From: Bacillus_BA songklensis
GTDB lineage: Bacteria > Bacillota > Bacilli > Bacillales > Bacillaceae_H
DNA length: 64,000 bases
Assembly (NCBI RefSeq): GCF_042649685.1
Contig: NZ_JBHRZT010000072.1
Location: forward strand, 496,001 to 560,000
Direction of reading: 5' to 3'
The notes beneath the pieces are model-generated. The model worked only from the letters and a program-made list of their open reading frames with translations. It was not told where the DNA came from and did no database searches. This document shows positions 34,008 to 43,797 of the stretch, one piece after another; position 1 is the first letter of the stretch; each line of letters opens with the position of its first letter. Made by a program: the position numbers and the translations under genes.

Positions 34008-34835
34008 TCATATCACGGATATGACCTCTTGTGTTTTTATTAATTTTAAAAGATGACGCACTGCATAGGCAAATCCATCTTCATCATTTGTCTTTGTTAT
34101 TAAATCAGCTTTTTGTTGAATATTCAGAGGGGCATTTCCCATCGCAACTGAAGTGGTTGCTACCTCGAATTGGGCGAGATCGTTACCCCCATCTCCGAAA
34201 GCAAAAATCTCTTCAAAAGATAGATTCATCATCTGTTGGTAACGCAATAAAGCCTTTCCTTTTTGCGCTTCGTTTGAAGTAATTTCTACGTTATTAGGAA
34301 AAGAAGAAGCCGTCGAAATATCAACTTTATCAGATAATGCCTTTTTTACTTCTTCAATTTTTTCTAGTTGCTCGTTATGGACCAAAGCAATTAGTTTATA
34401 GATTTTAAGGTTGTCTTTGTTTAGAATTTCATCGTAATCGTATTCTTGAAAAAGAGTATCCAGCTCTTCCTTACTCTTATGATGTAATGGAGGCAAAGTG
34501 GAAGGGAAACCGCCATAATTAGTATATACGAGAATTCCTACTCCCAATTTTTTTAAAACAGAAAATATTTCTTTATATGTAGAAATAGCTATAGTCGCCT
34601 CGTATAAAAGTTCTCCGGTTTTTGAGTATAAAACAGAACCATTTACACAAAAAATGGGCATTTCCATATTTTGTATAGCTTTGATTTTCACCACATCTGC
34701 ATAGGCTCGACCTGTGTTTAAAATGATTTCATATCCTTCTTCTCGCAATTCTTTTAAGGCTTTCATATTTTCCTCGGATATTTCATGTCGAGAACTCAAT
34801 AACGTACCATCTAAATCAATCGAAATACATTTCAT
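34008..34835 (-). CDS. Cof-type HAD-IIB hydrolase
   Basis: 275 residues. Motif I is SIDLDGTLL (nucleophile Asp), motif II ILNTGR, motif III has the conserved Lys in EAQKGKALL, and motif IV is FGDGGNDLAQFE. Family members dephosphorylate sugar phosphates or flavin/pyridoxal phosphate. The ATG at 34835 is preceded by AAAGGGATTGGGATGA; the frame extends to 34877 without support. Single-gene unit. Confidence 0.88.
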   Translation of the reverse strand: MKCISIDLDGTLLSSRHEISEENMKALKELREEGYEIILNTGRAYADVVKIKAIQNMEMPIFCVNGSVLYSKTGELLYEATIAISTYKEIFSVLKKLGVGILVYTNYGGFPSTLPPLHHKSKEELDTLFQEYDYDEILNKDNLKIYKLIALVHNEQLEKIEEVKKALSDKVDISTASSFPNNVEITSNEAQKGKALLRYQQMMNLSFEEIFAFGDGGNDLAQFEVATTSVAMGNAPLNIQQKADLITKTNDEDGFAYAVRHLLKLIKTQEVISVI

Positions 34836-35094
34836 CGTTTCATCCCAATCCCTTTCTTTTCTTTGCACTTTTGGCATTAGTACTACTTGACCAAATGAAA
34901 TTTCACCTACATTGTTTTTATATTGCCTATCATAACGATCTTTTGTGTGGATTAAAAGCTAAGCGGCATCTTTAACCATAGTATCACACCTCCTCTTTTG
35001 CTATCATTAAAAAATTTGAGGTGACTGGTATTTTTTATTTTAATGTGGCTTTACTTTTACTGACTGGAGTATAGAGAAACTTGCTGAACGCAAT

Positions 35095-35124
35095 CAAGGC
35101 TTCCGGGAAGGTCCGGAAGCCTTG
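35095..35124. terminator. Terminator of the nucleotidase gene
   Basis: Perfect 12-base arms CAAGGCTTCCGG / CCGGAAGCCTTG with a six-base loop, about 25 bases after the stop on the minus strand. Confidence 0.8.
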
Positions 35125-35146
35125 TAAGGACAAGCATTTTTCCGAA

Positions 35147-36958
35147 TTAGTATCGCACTTTGTTTATTCGTCCCTCGATCTCATAACTAAACGGCTTAGA
35201 CAGATTTTCGATAAATCTTACCAGAGCATCGAGGTCCTTTGCTCCTGTCTCCCGGTTTGTTCCCTCTCTAAAGACCGTAAATCCGTCTCCTCCGCCGGCG
35301 ATAAAGTTATTACCCGTAACGGTATAAGTTTTATTTTCATCCAATTCTGTTCCATCTTTTAAAAGGATATTTTGTACCTTTTGGCCGATAGGCTGATTGT
35401 CATCCCATGTATACGTCAAACCTGATATCTGCAGCATGTTTGTTCCTGTCGTTCTCCATTGCTGGTTAAGCAATTGCCGAATTTGCTTTCCGGTTAAATT
35501 CATTTTAATCAAATCGTTTCCGAACGGCTGAACCGTGTATAATTCTCCCCACGTAACATCCCCCTTATCGATATCAGCACGAATACCCCCAGGATTCATA
35601 AAAGCAAAATCAGTATTCATAGATGCTCTCTGGGCATCAGCGATTAAATTTCCTAATGCTGATTCACCGCTTTCATTTTGCTGTGCCGTTAGATTGTTTG
35701 CAGCCGGGCCAATTACCCGTTCTACCATCGGCCTCACTTGATCTTCAAACTGTTCGACCATTTGCGTAACTTTTGCATCTGGATCGATACCACCCTGGTA
35801 GACAGTCACAATTTCCGCCTTTTTTGCGGCAATATCTTTTGTTTTAGGATCAATCGCAATATCTACATCCGAGAATGCTGTTCCATAAGAGTATGATTGA
35901 ACAAGTAATTTTCCGTCTACTACAGAGTTCAAGTGCGCATGGTTGTGCCCTCCGTAAATGATATCAACTTCATCATCAACTGAATTGGCAATCTCCACTA
36001 CTTCTCCTGTTGGTTGTTCCCCGTTTACATTAGATGTTCCCGGATTGTGAGCTAACACGACAATGGCTCTTACTCCTGAATTTTTAAGTTCGGCTACTGA
36101 TTTATTAATGGCTTCCGCTTCATCAGTAAATTTCAATCCCTGAACATTGCTTGGAATGACCAGGTTGGGAGTGTCAGTTGTTACAACTCCTATAAAACCA
36201 ATTGGCATGCCATTGACTTTTACTACCTTATAAGGAGGAAGAATCGTTTTGCCGGTTTTTTCATTAACTACATTTGCCACAATCCACGGGAACGAAGATC
36301 CTTCAAAATCACCAGTCTTTTCATGTGTCCCTCCGTGGATAATACGCTGCAGCTCTTTTACACCTTTATCAAATTCGTGATTCCCTACTGTTCCAATATC
36401 AAAATTTAAGCTATTTAAAAATTTAATAGTCGGTTCATCCTGCAGCAATGCAGAAATGGGCGGACTTGCCCCAATCATATCGCCCACTTGAACCAATAAT
36501 GTATTTTTATTCTGGCTTTCACGCTGTCTAAGGTAAGCGGCCAAATAATCTACCCGGCCAACCGGCTTTCCACCAACCTGGCGTGTAACATTCAGTTGCC
36601 CGTGTAAATCATTTATGCCAAGGAGCTGGATATGAATATAACGTTTGTCATTAAAAATGCTCCCCTTGCCATCTTCATCTCCAAGAATCTTCGGACCTTG
36701 GCCAGGACGTTTATCAATGTGTCCATGGTATCCCTGATCATTCATATTCTCTTTGTTTCCTGTTTTTTGCGGCTTGTCCCCATTTGAACCATTGTTGAGA
36801 ATCCGAATGTTTCCGCCTTCCCGGTTTCCCCTATCGTTTTCCTGTAAAACTTGCCCTCCATTTCTATCATTGTTATTCGCTGCATTATTGTCCATATTGC
36901 AACCAACTGAGCTAAACAGCAAGGTGAACAAAGACCATGTGCGAAAAGCATTTCTCAT
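35147..36958 (-). CDS. 5'-nucleotidase / cyclic phosphodiesterase (UshA-like) lipoprotein
   Basis: 603 residues. Lipobox SSVGC puts the lipidated Cys near residue 20, followed by an Asn/Gly-rich linker up to about 105. The metallophosphatase domain shows GINDLHG, GDMIGASP, GNHEFDKG, VVLAHNPG and YGGHNHAHL, i.e. all metal-ligand motifs. The C-terminal 5'-nucleotidase domain has ESALGNLIADAQ, NPGGIRADI and GGDGFTVF. It hydrolyses nucleotides at the cell surface to nucleoside and phosphate. Together with PhoX and PsiE it suggests phosphate scavenging, although no PhoP box is evident upstream. Confidence 0.9.
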   Translation of the reverse strand: MRNAFRTWSLFTLLFSSVGCNMDNNAANNNDRNGGQVLQENDRGNREGGNIRILNNGSNGDKPQKTGNKENMNDQGYHGHIDKRPGQGPKILGDEDGKGSIFNDKRYIHIQLLGINDLHGQLNVTRQVGGKPVGRVDYLAAYLRQRESQNKNTLLVQVGDMIGASPPISALLQDEPTIKFLNSLNFDIGTVGNHEFDKGVKELQRIIHGGTHEKTGDFEGSSFPWIVANVVNEKTGKTILPPYKVVKVNGMPIGFIGVVTTDTPNLVIPSNVQGLKFTDEAEAINKSVAELKNSGVRAIVVLAHNPGTSNVNGEQPTGEVVEIANSVDDEVDIIYGGHNHAHLNSVVDGKLLVQSYSYGTAFSDVDIAIDPKTKDIAAKKAEIVTVYQGGIDPDAKVTQMVEQFEDQVRPMVERVIGPAANNLTAQQNESGESALGNLIADAQRASMNTDFAFMNPGGIRADIDKGDVTWGELYTVQPFGNDLIKMNLTGKQIRQLLNQQWRTTGTNMLQISGLTYTWDDNQPIGQKVQNILLKDGTELDENKTYTVTGNNFIAGGGDGFTVFREGTNRETGAKDLDALVRFIENLSKPFSYEIEGRINKVRY

Positions 36959-37074
36959 ATGGCAACCCCCATACTCGGATTTACACGAAATATTATCCGC
37001 TTAATATAAAATGCCTATTCAGGCCCATTTACAAAACTGTTTCATTCTCTAATTGCTCTTTCGAACGGACTGGA

Positions 37075-37248
37075 ACTAAGAGAAATGCTCAACTATTCCA
37101 ACAAGCTCAAGGACAAAACGGTGCTCAAATGGGTATGCAATTACAGGGCTTTGCACAAAGAGAACAAACTGCTGCCCAACAGTTGCAACAAATTCAGCAA
37201 CTCGCTCAACAATGTGCCCAACAATTACAGCAGCAACAGACTTTCTAA
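37075..37248 (+). pseudogene. Gln-rich C-terminal fragment
   Basis: The frame reads RNAQLFQQAQGQNGAQMGMQ then LQGFAQREQTAAQQLQQIQQ and ends QQQTF. Coding character is strong but upstream codons look random and no ribosome site is present. A stop follows at 37248. It could be the tail of a spore-type low-complexity protein; family unknown. Confidence 0.45.
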
Positions 37249-37323
37249 AATCAAAGATATTGAAAATCCAAGAATGACCACAGCAACTAAAAGTCTTTCT
37301 TGATAAGAAAATCTTCGGTAAGC

Positions 37324-37376
37324 AAATACCTCCATTAGATCATAGTGTTAGATTATGATTGAAGGAGGTATTTCTT
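37324..37376. terminator. Hairpin with AAATACCTCC / GGAGGTATTT arms
   Basis: Ten-base arms with a 30-base loop, T-rich on the right side; may end transcription of the Gln-rich fragment. Confidence 0.5.
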
Positions 37377-37564
37377 TGTCAAACCATCTCTTACAAATTT
37401 TTGGATTTTTTATCAAGTGAGCTTTTTTAGTTTAATACTAGTCGCTTCATGTAGCTTTTATAAAGGTGAAGCCATACTTCTTGAACACACTTATTTGGCA
37501 TTTTAGCTGTACCAACAACTTAAAGGCTACCTACGTCAGTAGGCAGCCTAAGCCATATAGAAAA

Positions 37565-37616
37565 AAGGACAAGCCCCCCTTTACCACTACTACTTACAAG
37601 GGGGGCATTGTCCTTA
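37565..37616 (-). terminator. Strong hairpin after the EamA gene
   Basis: AAGGACAAGCCCCCCTT pairs with AAGGGGGGCATTGTCCTT; it lies just after the stop of the minus-strand EamA gene. Confidence 0.7.
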
Positions 37617-37630
37617 AGTTAGAGAAGAGA

Positions 37631-38461
37631 CTATATTTTTGTAAGGATAAGCCCAAGTAACGCAGAAAGAATGCCAAATACTTGATACATCCTTAATCTC
37701 TCTTTAAACATATAACAACCTGCAAGAACAACTACTAGACAGTTTAAACTAACAACAGGAAATACGATACTGGCCATTCCTGTCCGTAAAGCGTAAAAAT
37801 AGCAGCTAAAACCCACTACACTCGATAGAGCAACAAAAGTACCAATTTTCACTTCACGCAATTGCGCTTTTTCTTTCCTGAACCAAACAGCTAGATAGAT
37901 ACTGCCGCCGCCGTACATTGCCACAAGCATATCTAAGGGAGTGATATGGAGATAAGAAGAAGTTTTCATTAGAATTCCAAGAATTCCAAAAGAAAGAACC
38001 GCAAGCATGATTCGAACAATCCACGGTACGTAGTTTATATTACCTTTTGAACCGGGTGTATACTGAATGACCATTGCAGAGCCCATCATACATAAAATCC
38101 CGATCCATTGAATGAGTGAGATGTGCTCATGAAAGATAAGCCCTGCAGCCAGGACAGGAAAGATAGCATTGGCTGCAATCAATGGTGAGGTCAAACTGGC
38201 CGGTCCCTTTTCAAAAGCCCGGGACATCTGAATATTTCCATTAGCATTTAATATACCGATAAGCGCACCTAGAAAAATAGAAATTAAATTAGGATGAAGA
38301 GCCTGCGTGACTACTCCATAACCGAGGGTTAATAAAAAAGCAATAGAATAAAAGAAAAATTGAATACTTACTTTCGACATTCCGTGTACGGTGCTCCACT
38401 TAAAAATGGTGTTGCTTAATCCAAAACTGATGGTCGTCATCAACGCTGCCAAAAGCCACAT
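37631..38461 (-). CDS. EamA/DMT family transporter
   Basis: 276 residues with ten predicted membrane helices in two halves. AFEKGPASLTSPLIAANAIF and the final FKERLRMYQVFGILSALLGL are the usual EamA repeat ends with an acidic/basic helix turn. Proteins of this fold export amino acids, nucleosides or other metabolites; the substrate cannot be told. Single gene with a strong hairpin downstream. Confidence 0.85.
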   Translation of the reverse strand: MWLLAALMTTISFGLSNTIFKWSTVHGMSKVSIQFFFYSIAFLLTLGYGVVTQALHPNLISIFLGALIGILNANGNIQMSRAFEKGPASLTSPLIAANAIFPVLAAGLIFHEHISLIQWIGILCMMGSAMVIQYTPGSKGNINYVPWIVRIMLAVLSFGILGILMKTSSYLHITPLDMLVAMYGGGSIYLAVWFRKEKAQLREVKIGTFVALSSVVGFSCYFYALRTGMASIVFPVVSLNCLVVVLAGCYMFKERLRMYQVFGILSALLGLILTKI

Positions 38462-38727
38462 AAGCTGCCTTCTTTCTTTTCTTAAATATAGTTCTATTAT
38501 AGAGATTAAAATACTTTAACCACTGAAACAGGCCCTATTTTCTGAATATCACCACTCATTGGGGCGATCACACGTATCGGTATCGATGGATAGTAGTTTT
38601 CGTTTGGACAATTCTTTTTATTATTTTATTATGAAGTGCCTAGAACTGATTATGATCTGAGTAGATTCTAGATAAAAGAGATGGTTCGTAATGAACTTTA
38701 TTGTATAAAATATGATTAATTTTTATT
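38462..38727. other. Intergenic region without recognised features
   Basis: About 265 bases upstream of the EamA gene and downstream of the MFS gene; no ORF or clear hairpin. Confidence 0.4.
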
Positions 38728-39945
38728 CTAAAAGGTCTGATCTTTTGTTTGTTTTATCATTACCTGCTCTTTAATAAGAAAAATAATGATAGGTAATACT
38801 AAGATGGTTGATGTTGAGCATAGTATTCCAATTATTAAAAACCCGCCAAATGTTAAAAGGAAAGAGGAGAGTGCCGAAGCTGTCATCATTCCAATATACA
38901 TTGCAGAACTGTTTAAAGACATAACAGTCCCTCTAACATTGGGATTTAATTCTGAAATAAGTACCGTAAGCGAGGATTGCCCCAATCCAATTGAAAAACT
39001 CCAAAAAACATGAGAAATCAGAGCTGCAATTATGTTATTCGTAAAAACAGCAAAGCTCAATACTCCCATAGAAGCTAAAATACTTGCAAATATAATAACA
39101 AACTTCTTACCTAAACGATCCGATAGTTTACCTCCAATTAAGTTTCCGATAACACTTCCCATACCAGCAGCAAAAATAATGATCCCAACTTCTCCTACAA
39201 CTAAATGAAAGTTTTCCCTATAGTACACGCCAATATAAGAAAACATGCCATGAAGTCCCATAGTCCATAATAAAGTTGACAAAAGAGCAAAAAGGACAGA
39301 AACGGTTGAAAATGCTGCTTTAAATTGCCTTAAATAAGTTTTAAGAATAGAGCCGGATAGTTGATTTTTAGGTGGTATTCCGGGTATTTTAAGGGTCATA
39401 ATCACGGTTAACACGAGAGCTAATATTCCTATACTATAGAAGGTTAATTGCCAGGTTCCAATTTGGGTAAAAATTGCACCAATTGGAACTCCAATAACCG
39501 TTGAACCAATCATAGCCCCCATTATCATCCCCATCGCCCTACCTCTCCGTTCATAAGCAAACAAATCACCAACCAATGCAAAAATACTTGGCATAATCAT
39601 TGCCCCTGATAAACCAGTCAGGGCCCGGAAGATCAGCATTAAATAGAAATCATGGCTAATCCCAATTAAAAATGTCCCTAATGCAAATACAAGCATACCA
39701 GTAATAATCATCTTTTTTCTTCCCCATCTATCAGAAATTGGTCCAAATAAAGGGGCAAACAGCCCATAAAACAGTGCATAAGCAGTTATTAAAAGTCCAC
39801 CTTTAGATGTTGAAATGGATGTTGCTGCCATCATTTCCGGAATTAACGGGGCAACCACTAATGAATCCAACCCTACAAAAAATGCACAAATCGAGAGAAA
39901 AAATAATAGAGATTTCCCTGCATTCTGCTTTGAATTTTCATTCAT
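38728..39945 (-). CDS. MFS transporter, drug:H+ antiporter-like (12 TM)
   Basis: 405 residues with 12 membrane segments. The loop 2-3 motif A is FGPISDRWGRKKMIITG, the TM4 region has FRALTGLSGAMIMPS, and GGKLSDRLGKKFVII repeats motif A in the second half. Probably an efflux pump. It lies 100 bases downstream of a MarR-family gene in the same orientation, with two operator copies in between, which indicates direct repression by the MarR protein. Confidence 0.88.
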   Translation of the reverse strand: MNENSKQNAGKSLLFFLSICAFFVGLDSLVVAPLIPEMMAATSISTSKGGLLITAYALFYGLFAPLFGPISDRWGRKKMIITGMLVFALGTFLIGISHDFYLMLIFRALTGLSGAMIMPSIFALVGDLFAYERRGRAMGMIMGAMIGSTVIGVPIGAIFTQIGTWQLTFYSIGILALVLTVIMTLKIPGIPPKNQLSGSILKTYLRQFKAAFSTVSVLFALLSTLLWTMGLHGMFSYIGVYYRENFHLVVGEVGIIIFAAGMGSVIGNLIGGKLSDRLGKKFVIIFASILASMGVLSFAVFTNNIIAALISHVFWSFSIGLGQSSLTVLISELNPNVRGTVMSLNSSAMYIGMMTASALSSFLLTFGGFLIIGILCSTSTILVLPIIIFLIKEQVMIKQTKDQTF

Positions 39946-39972
39946 GATTCAGTCCTCCTTAAAAATAATTAT

Positions 39973-40020
39973 TTCATATATGAAGTAATTAACCCCCAAA
40001 AAAAATAATTCATATATGAA
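39973..40020 (-). promoter_or_regulatory. Two MarR-type operators before the MFS gene
   Basis: TTCATATATGAA at 39973-39984 and again at 40009-40020, both perfect 12-base palindromes, 36 bases apart centre to centre. The same sequence stands before the marR gene. Confidence 0.8.
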
Positions 40021-40042
40021 ATATATTTATATTAAAAAAAGC

Positions 40043-40474
40043 CTATTCCTTTGTTAGACTTTTTTCTAATTTATTTAGCAAAGCTGAAAGGGTTACCTGC
40101 TCTTCACATGTAAGACCAGCATAATTTTGTTTTAAAAAAGAATCATATAAGTCAAAAAGAGATTCTCGAAGGGTTTCGCCTTTCTTTGTTAAAAACACAA
40201 GAGTTTCACGTTGATCCTGAGGGTTTTTCGCAGTTTCCACTAATCCGTCTCGAACCATTCGTTTGATCAGTGTAGTCATATTACTTGGAACGCAACCGAC
40301 AAGTTTGTACAGTTTGGTCATCGTGACTTTTTCATCACATGAAAGATTATTCAGTATGCCGAATTGAACAGGTGTAATCCCCTTGTTTTCAAGTAGCTGG
40401 GCAAAATTTTTCTGAGAAAGATTGTTCACATCTCGTATTGTTAAATAAATATTACGAAGTTTATCAAAATTCAT
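40043..40474 (-). CDS. MarR family transcriptional regulator
   Basis: 143 residues. The winged helix is visible: NNLSCDEKVTMTKLYKLVGC then VPSNMTTLIKRMVRDGLVE (recognition helix) and NPQDQRETLVFLTKKG (wing with the conserved Asp-Arg). It has a Cys in the helix before the recognition helix and one in the C-terminal part, so redox sensing is possible. It probably represses itself and the MFS gene via the three TTCATATATGAA sites. Confidence 0.9.
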   Translation of the reverse strand: MNFDKLRNIYLTIRDVNNLSQKNFAQLLENKGITPVQFGILNNLSCDEKVTMTKLYKLVGCVPSNMTTLIKRMVRDGLVETAKNPQDQRETLVFLTKKGETLRESLFDLYDSFLKQNYAGLTCEEQVTLSALLNKLEKSLTKE

Positions 40475-40495
40475 AAATCCCTCACCTTTAAATAC

Positions 40496-40507
40496 TTCAT
40501 ATATGAA
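40496..40507 (-). promoter_or_regulatory. MarR-type operator before marR
   Basis: TTCATATATGAA, 22 bases upstream of the marR start; identical to the two sites before the MFS gene. Confidence 0.8.
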
Positions 40508-40625
40508 ATGATAAACAACATGTTAAAATTTGTCAATGGATAATCCGTGATTTTGATAAAATTAAAACTTTATTCAACATTATATTTAAGAAGAAAATGG
40601 GTCTTTAACAAAGCCATCCCGTAAA

Positions 40626-40653
40626 GAAAGAGGAAACCCAACCTTCCTCTTTC
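40626..40653 (-). terminator. Hairpin near the helicase gene end
   Basis: GAAAGAGGAA / TTCCTCTTTC arms, 80 bases after the stop of the minus-strand helicase gene. Confidence 0.5.
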
Positions 40654-40732
40654 TTCTAAGTGAAAATGAGTCTTGATATGGAATGGTACGGTGGTCATGA
40701 TGATCTTTCATATGACCCTTTTTCAAGAATTT

Positions 40733-43318
40733 TTAATCGCTATGATCGTAAACACGGTACCTTCTTCTATAACGTGCGGTATGGCAATCATCGCATATTT
40801 GAAACGAAAAGTCCCACGCAAGACTTTTCCCGCATTTCCTGCATTTTTTCTTTAGGCTTTTGACTCCAGTCTTTAAGATTTCATGGATCTCATCACTGAT
40901 CTCTTCCCGTACACGCTCCCAGTAAATCGCTTCGGTTCGTTGATCTAACCGGTATAAAAACAAGAGGTGAAGGCCAACTGCTTTATAGGAGAGTTCAAGT
41001 TCCTCAAGGCTCTCCCTTTTTATGGGCGGTTCGGGTAACTCCCTTTTGTTTACAATCGCAAACATCGTTTCTCGCCATTGTGCCGTAAGCCTGGGCTCGT
41101 TTGTTGAAAATGGCAAATGCAAAAATCCATAAAGATCCATAATGGAAAGGCGTGCTTCAATTTCAGTATCACGAATCATATGATAAAGTTCACGTTCTTC
41201 TGAAAGTGTCGCTTTTTTTGTTCCTTTTGGGCTTTCAAATTTTTCCCAAAGCTCAAAAAAAGTCCCGAGTGTACGAGAATACTTTTGAAAGCGTTCCAAT
41301 ACTGCGTTGGTTGGTGCAATGGCAAACGTAGAAATGGATTCATCCTCTTGAGTGAGAAGCCGTGTCATGATGTTAATTTCTTTTGTAAATGCCACTTTCC
41401 CAACATTATAGATGCCTTTTCGGCCTGCTCGACCTGCAATTTGTTTGACTTCTTGTGAAGTTAACCTCCGTCTTCTCGTGCCGTCAAATTTCTCATTTTC
41501 TAGAAACACGATACGGCGAATTGGCAAGTTTAACCCCATTCCGATGGCATCGGTTGAGACAATCACGGTTGTTTCCCCTTTGATGAACCTCTGCATCTGT
41601 TTTTTTCTCGTTTCTGGCGGCATACTGCCGTAAATCATGCTGACAGAACGACCATTGTTTTGCAAGCTGGATGCAACCTCAAGGACACGGTTTCTTGAAA
41701 AACAGACGAGTGCGTCTCCGCTTTTCGTATGGTTAAGATTGAATACCTCTGATTCCACTTTAAGTGGAATATCACGGTTATACTCGTGAATGTCGACATC
41801 AGAATTCCCCAACAACTGAAGTATCATTTTTTTCATGTTTCGGCTTCCGATGATGTGAACTTCATTTGCATTCGTTTTCGTTATTGCTTTATACCATGAA
41901 AAACCCCTGTCCTTATCGGCAATCATTTGAGCTTCATCAATGACAACAACGTCATAAAAATCTTTTTCGTGAAACATTTCAACTGTGCAGGATATATGCT
42001 TAGCACCCGCAATCGTCTTTTCCTCTTCCCCGGTTTTTAATGAACAGGGAACGCCCTCTGCATTTAATTTATCATAAACTTCAAGGGCTAACAGTCGAAG
42101 CGGTGCCAGGTACAGACCACTACTTGCTTCTTTCATTCGTTTCAACGCCTGATACGTTTTCCCGGTATTCGTTTCACCGATGTGAAGCACATAATGTATA
42201 TTTCGTCCTGCCGAAGGCCTATATTCGCGTCCGAATATATCTTCAAGCATTTGTCTTTCTTCTTCTTTTTTACGTTCAATTTCCGCTAACTCTTCCGCTT
42301 TTCTACGTTCCCGTTCAGCAAGATCCTTTTCATATATTTCTTTATGTCTAGAAACTTCCAATGGTATGTCCGCAAGTTTAAGGAGATCTGAAACATACTC
42401 TTCCTGGATGCACAAGAAATGGTCACTGATAAGTTCAAATAAGGGTTCAACAATTATATCGTTCAGCATGGAGTCGGTTAATGCTTCGTTGTATGTTTCT
42501 TGAAATTGGCTAACAACAGTCGGTGATAGCTGCTCCATTACCCATTTCGGTACTAGTTCACAAAGATAATTCGCAATAAGCCTTTCATATACGTAATAAT
42601 ACGTTTCATATTCATAGTGCCTTCGTTCCCATTGAAGCGAAATTTTATGAATGGCTCCCGTCAGTTCATGGAAAAAATCCGCTGCTGTTGTGTAATCGGA
42701 TGGATCAAAGCGGTCTTCTCCCTCTAATGTTTCCTCAATCCTAAAAGTATCAAGGGTCCGATATTTTGTCTTTTTTTTTAAATCGCTTGCTAATCGGCAA
42801 GCAACGAAGTGCCTGACATACAGGTATAATGTAACATGATCTTGCTTCAGAATTTTTGAAGCAGCGCTTACAATTTTCTTCTTTACACTTGCTCTTTTTT
42901 CTAAAAGCTGTTTCTCTTTTTCCCGTTCAAGAAAATATTTTCTCGCTTTTTGATATCGTTCTTCCCATCCCTTTTGATCGTTAGCAAATGTTTCATCTAA
43001 CCATTTCATCACGTCAAAAGGCTGATAGCTTCTCATTTCGTTTCGAAACAACTGATTAATCAGTTTTCGGTCCACACCTTCTACCTCATACCCCATCTCA
43101 CTCAGATAGGATTTTTTTTCACTTCTTGAAACATCATTTGTCACTTTATTCAACCAGACATTGATCCAAATCTGCTCAATATAGTGTCTCCTATCTATGA
43201 GAAAGTGTTCGTAGGAGGGCATCTTTTCTTTATCTTCTAGATAACGATTGATGTCTTCATAAATTTTCTTTTTTGTATGTTCCACAGCGTGAGGATAAAG
43301 AGCCGTTAATTGATTCAT
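40733..43318 (-). CDS. Suv3-like DExH RNA helicase
   Basis: 861 residues. The N-terminal 370 residues are helical, ending in a charged coiled coil (AERERRKAEELAEIERKKEE). The helicase core has GETNTGKT (Walker A), VVIDEAQM (motif II DEAQ), STDAIGMGLNLP and QIAGRAGRKG (motif VI), the pattern of mitochondrial Suv3 and its bacterial relatives. The C terminus ends in a Cys4 zinc ribbon (CRKCG ... CDDCH). AAAGGAGAC precedes the ATG at 43318. In mitochondria Suv3 unwinds RNA for degradation; the role in Firmicutes is not known to me. Single-gene unit. Confidence 0.85.
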   Translation of the reverse strand: MNQLTALYPHAVEHTKKKIYEDINRYLEDKEKMPSYEHFLIDRRHYIEQIWINVWLNKVTNDVSRSEKKSYLSEMGYEVEGVDRKLINQLFRNEMRSYQPFDVMKWLDETFANDQKGWEERYQKARKYFLEREKEKQLLEKRASVKKKIVSAASKILKQDHVTLYLYVRHFVACRLASDLKKKTKYRTLDTFRIEETLEGEDRFDPSDYTTAADFFHELTGAIHKISLQWERRHYEYETYYYVYERLIANYLCELVPKWVMEQLSPTVVSQFQETYNEALTDSMLNDIIVEPLFELISDHFLCIQEEYVSDLLKLADIPLEVSRHKEIYEKDLAERERRKAEELAEIERKKEEERQMLEDIFGREYRPSAGRNIHYVLHIGETNTGKTYQALKRMKEASSGLYLAPLRLLALEVYDKLNAEGVPCSLKTGEEEKTIAGAKHISCTVEMFHEKDFYDVVVIDEAQMIADKDRGFSWYKAITKTNANEVHIIGSRNMKKMILQLLGNSDVDIHEYNRDIPLKVESEVFNLNHTKSGDALVCFSRNRVLEVASSLQNNGRSVSMIYGSMPPETRKKQMQRFIKGETTVIVSTDAIGMGLNLPIRRIVFLENEKFDGTRRRRLTSQEVKQIAGRAGRKGIYNVGKVAFTKEINIMTRLLTQEDESISTFAIAPTNAVLERFQKYSRTLGTFFELWEKFESPKGTKKATLSEERELYHMIRDTEIEARLSIMDLYGFLHLPFSTNEPRLTAQWRETMFAIVNKRELPEPPIKRESLEELELSYKAVGLHLLFLYRLDQRTEAIYWERVREEISDEIHEILKTGVKSLKKKCRKCGKSLAWDFSFQICDDCHTARYRRRYRVYDHSD

Positions 43319-43403
43319 TAAAAGTCTCCTTTGATTCATCAGTTGCTTGTAAAATGAAGTTAGAAATGGATGATTATAAGTAGTTTTTACCTTATTATTT
43401 CGA

Positions 43404-43673
43404 TTATGATATATTTTTTGACTTGAAAACTTCCATTATTCCAGTAAGAAGCACCTGTATAGAATCGTAATGAGAATAGACGCGCCCTAAAGATAAGGGA
43501 ACATTAAGAGCGCCTATATAATAAGGGCTATTACACCTATGAGTTAAAATACATCCAATATTCCCCGACTGAACAAAACCGTACATTAACTGTCGAGGAA
43601 TTGTTTTCAAATACAATTCGCAAGTTTCTCCGCGATTAAGTGATGAACATCTTTTACAAAAGTGAAGTTTCAT
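43404..43673 (-). CDS. Possible Cys-rich hypothetical protein
   Basis: About 89 residues with MKLHFCKRCSSLNRGETCEL at the N terminus and further Cys later (GCILTHRC). The start has no good ribosome site and the frame extends to 43700. It may be a decayed gene. Hairpin at 43708-43746 lies upstream. Confidence 0.3.
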   Translation of the reverse strand: MKLHFCKRCSSLNRGETCELYLKTIPRQLMYGFVQSGNIGCILTHRCNSPYYIGALNVPLSLGRVYSHYDSIQVLLTGIMEVFKSKNIS

Positions 43674-43707
43674 TTCCCGTGGGGGTATGAATAATCCCAT
43701 GGCATAG

Positions 43708-43746
43708 AAACAGCACCCGACTTATATGATAAGAGGGGCGCTGTTT
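43708..43746 (-). terminator. Hairpin after the PTS/PFK operon
   Basis: AAACAGC ... GCTGTTT arms with adjacent CC/GG pairs; about 50 bases beyond the stop of the phosphofructokinase gene. Confidence 0.5.
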
Positions 43747-43797
43747 GACCGGAGAATAAATGATCTCCCCATTATTTGAGGAAACCATCATTCATTT

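Larger units (their letters stand above)
37249..37630. other. Gene-free stretch with three hairpins
   Basis: Contains the hairpins at 37324-37376 and 37565-37616 and a smaller one near 37521 (AGGCTACCTAC / GTAGGCAGCCT). No coding sequence was seen. Confidence 0.5.

Noticed and set aside
42040..42351. 103-codon plus-strand open frame
   Set aside because: Antisense to the Suv3-like helicase gene; no ribosome site.
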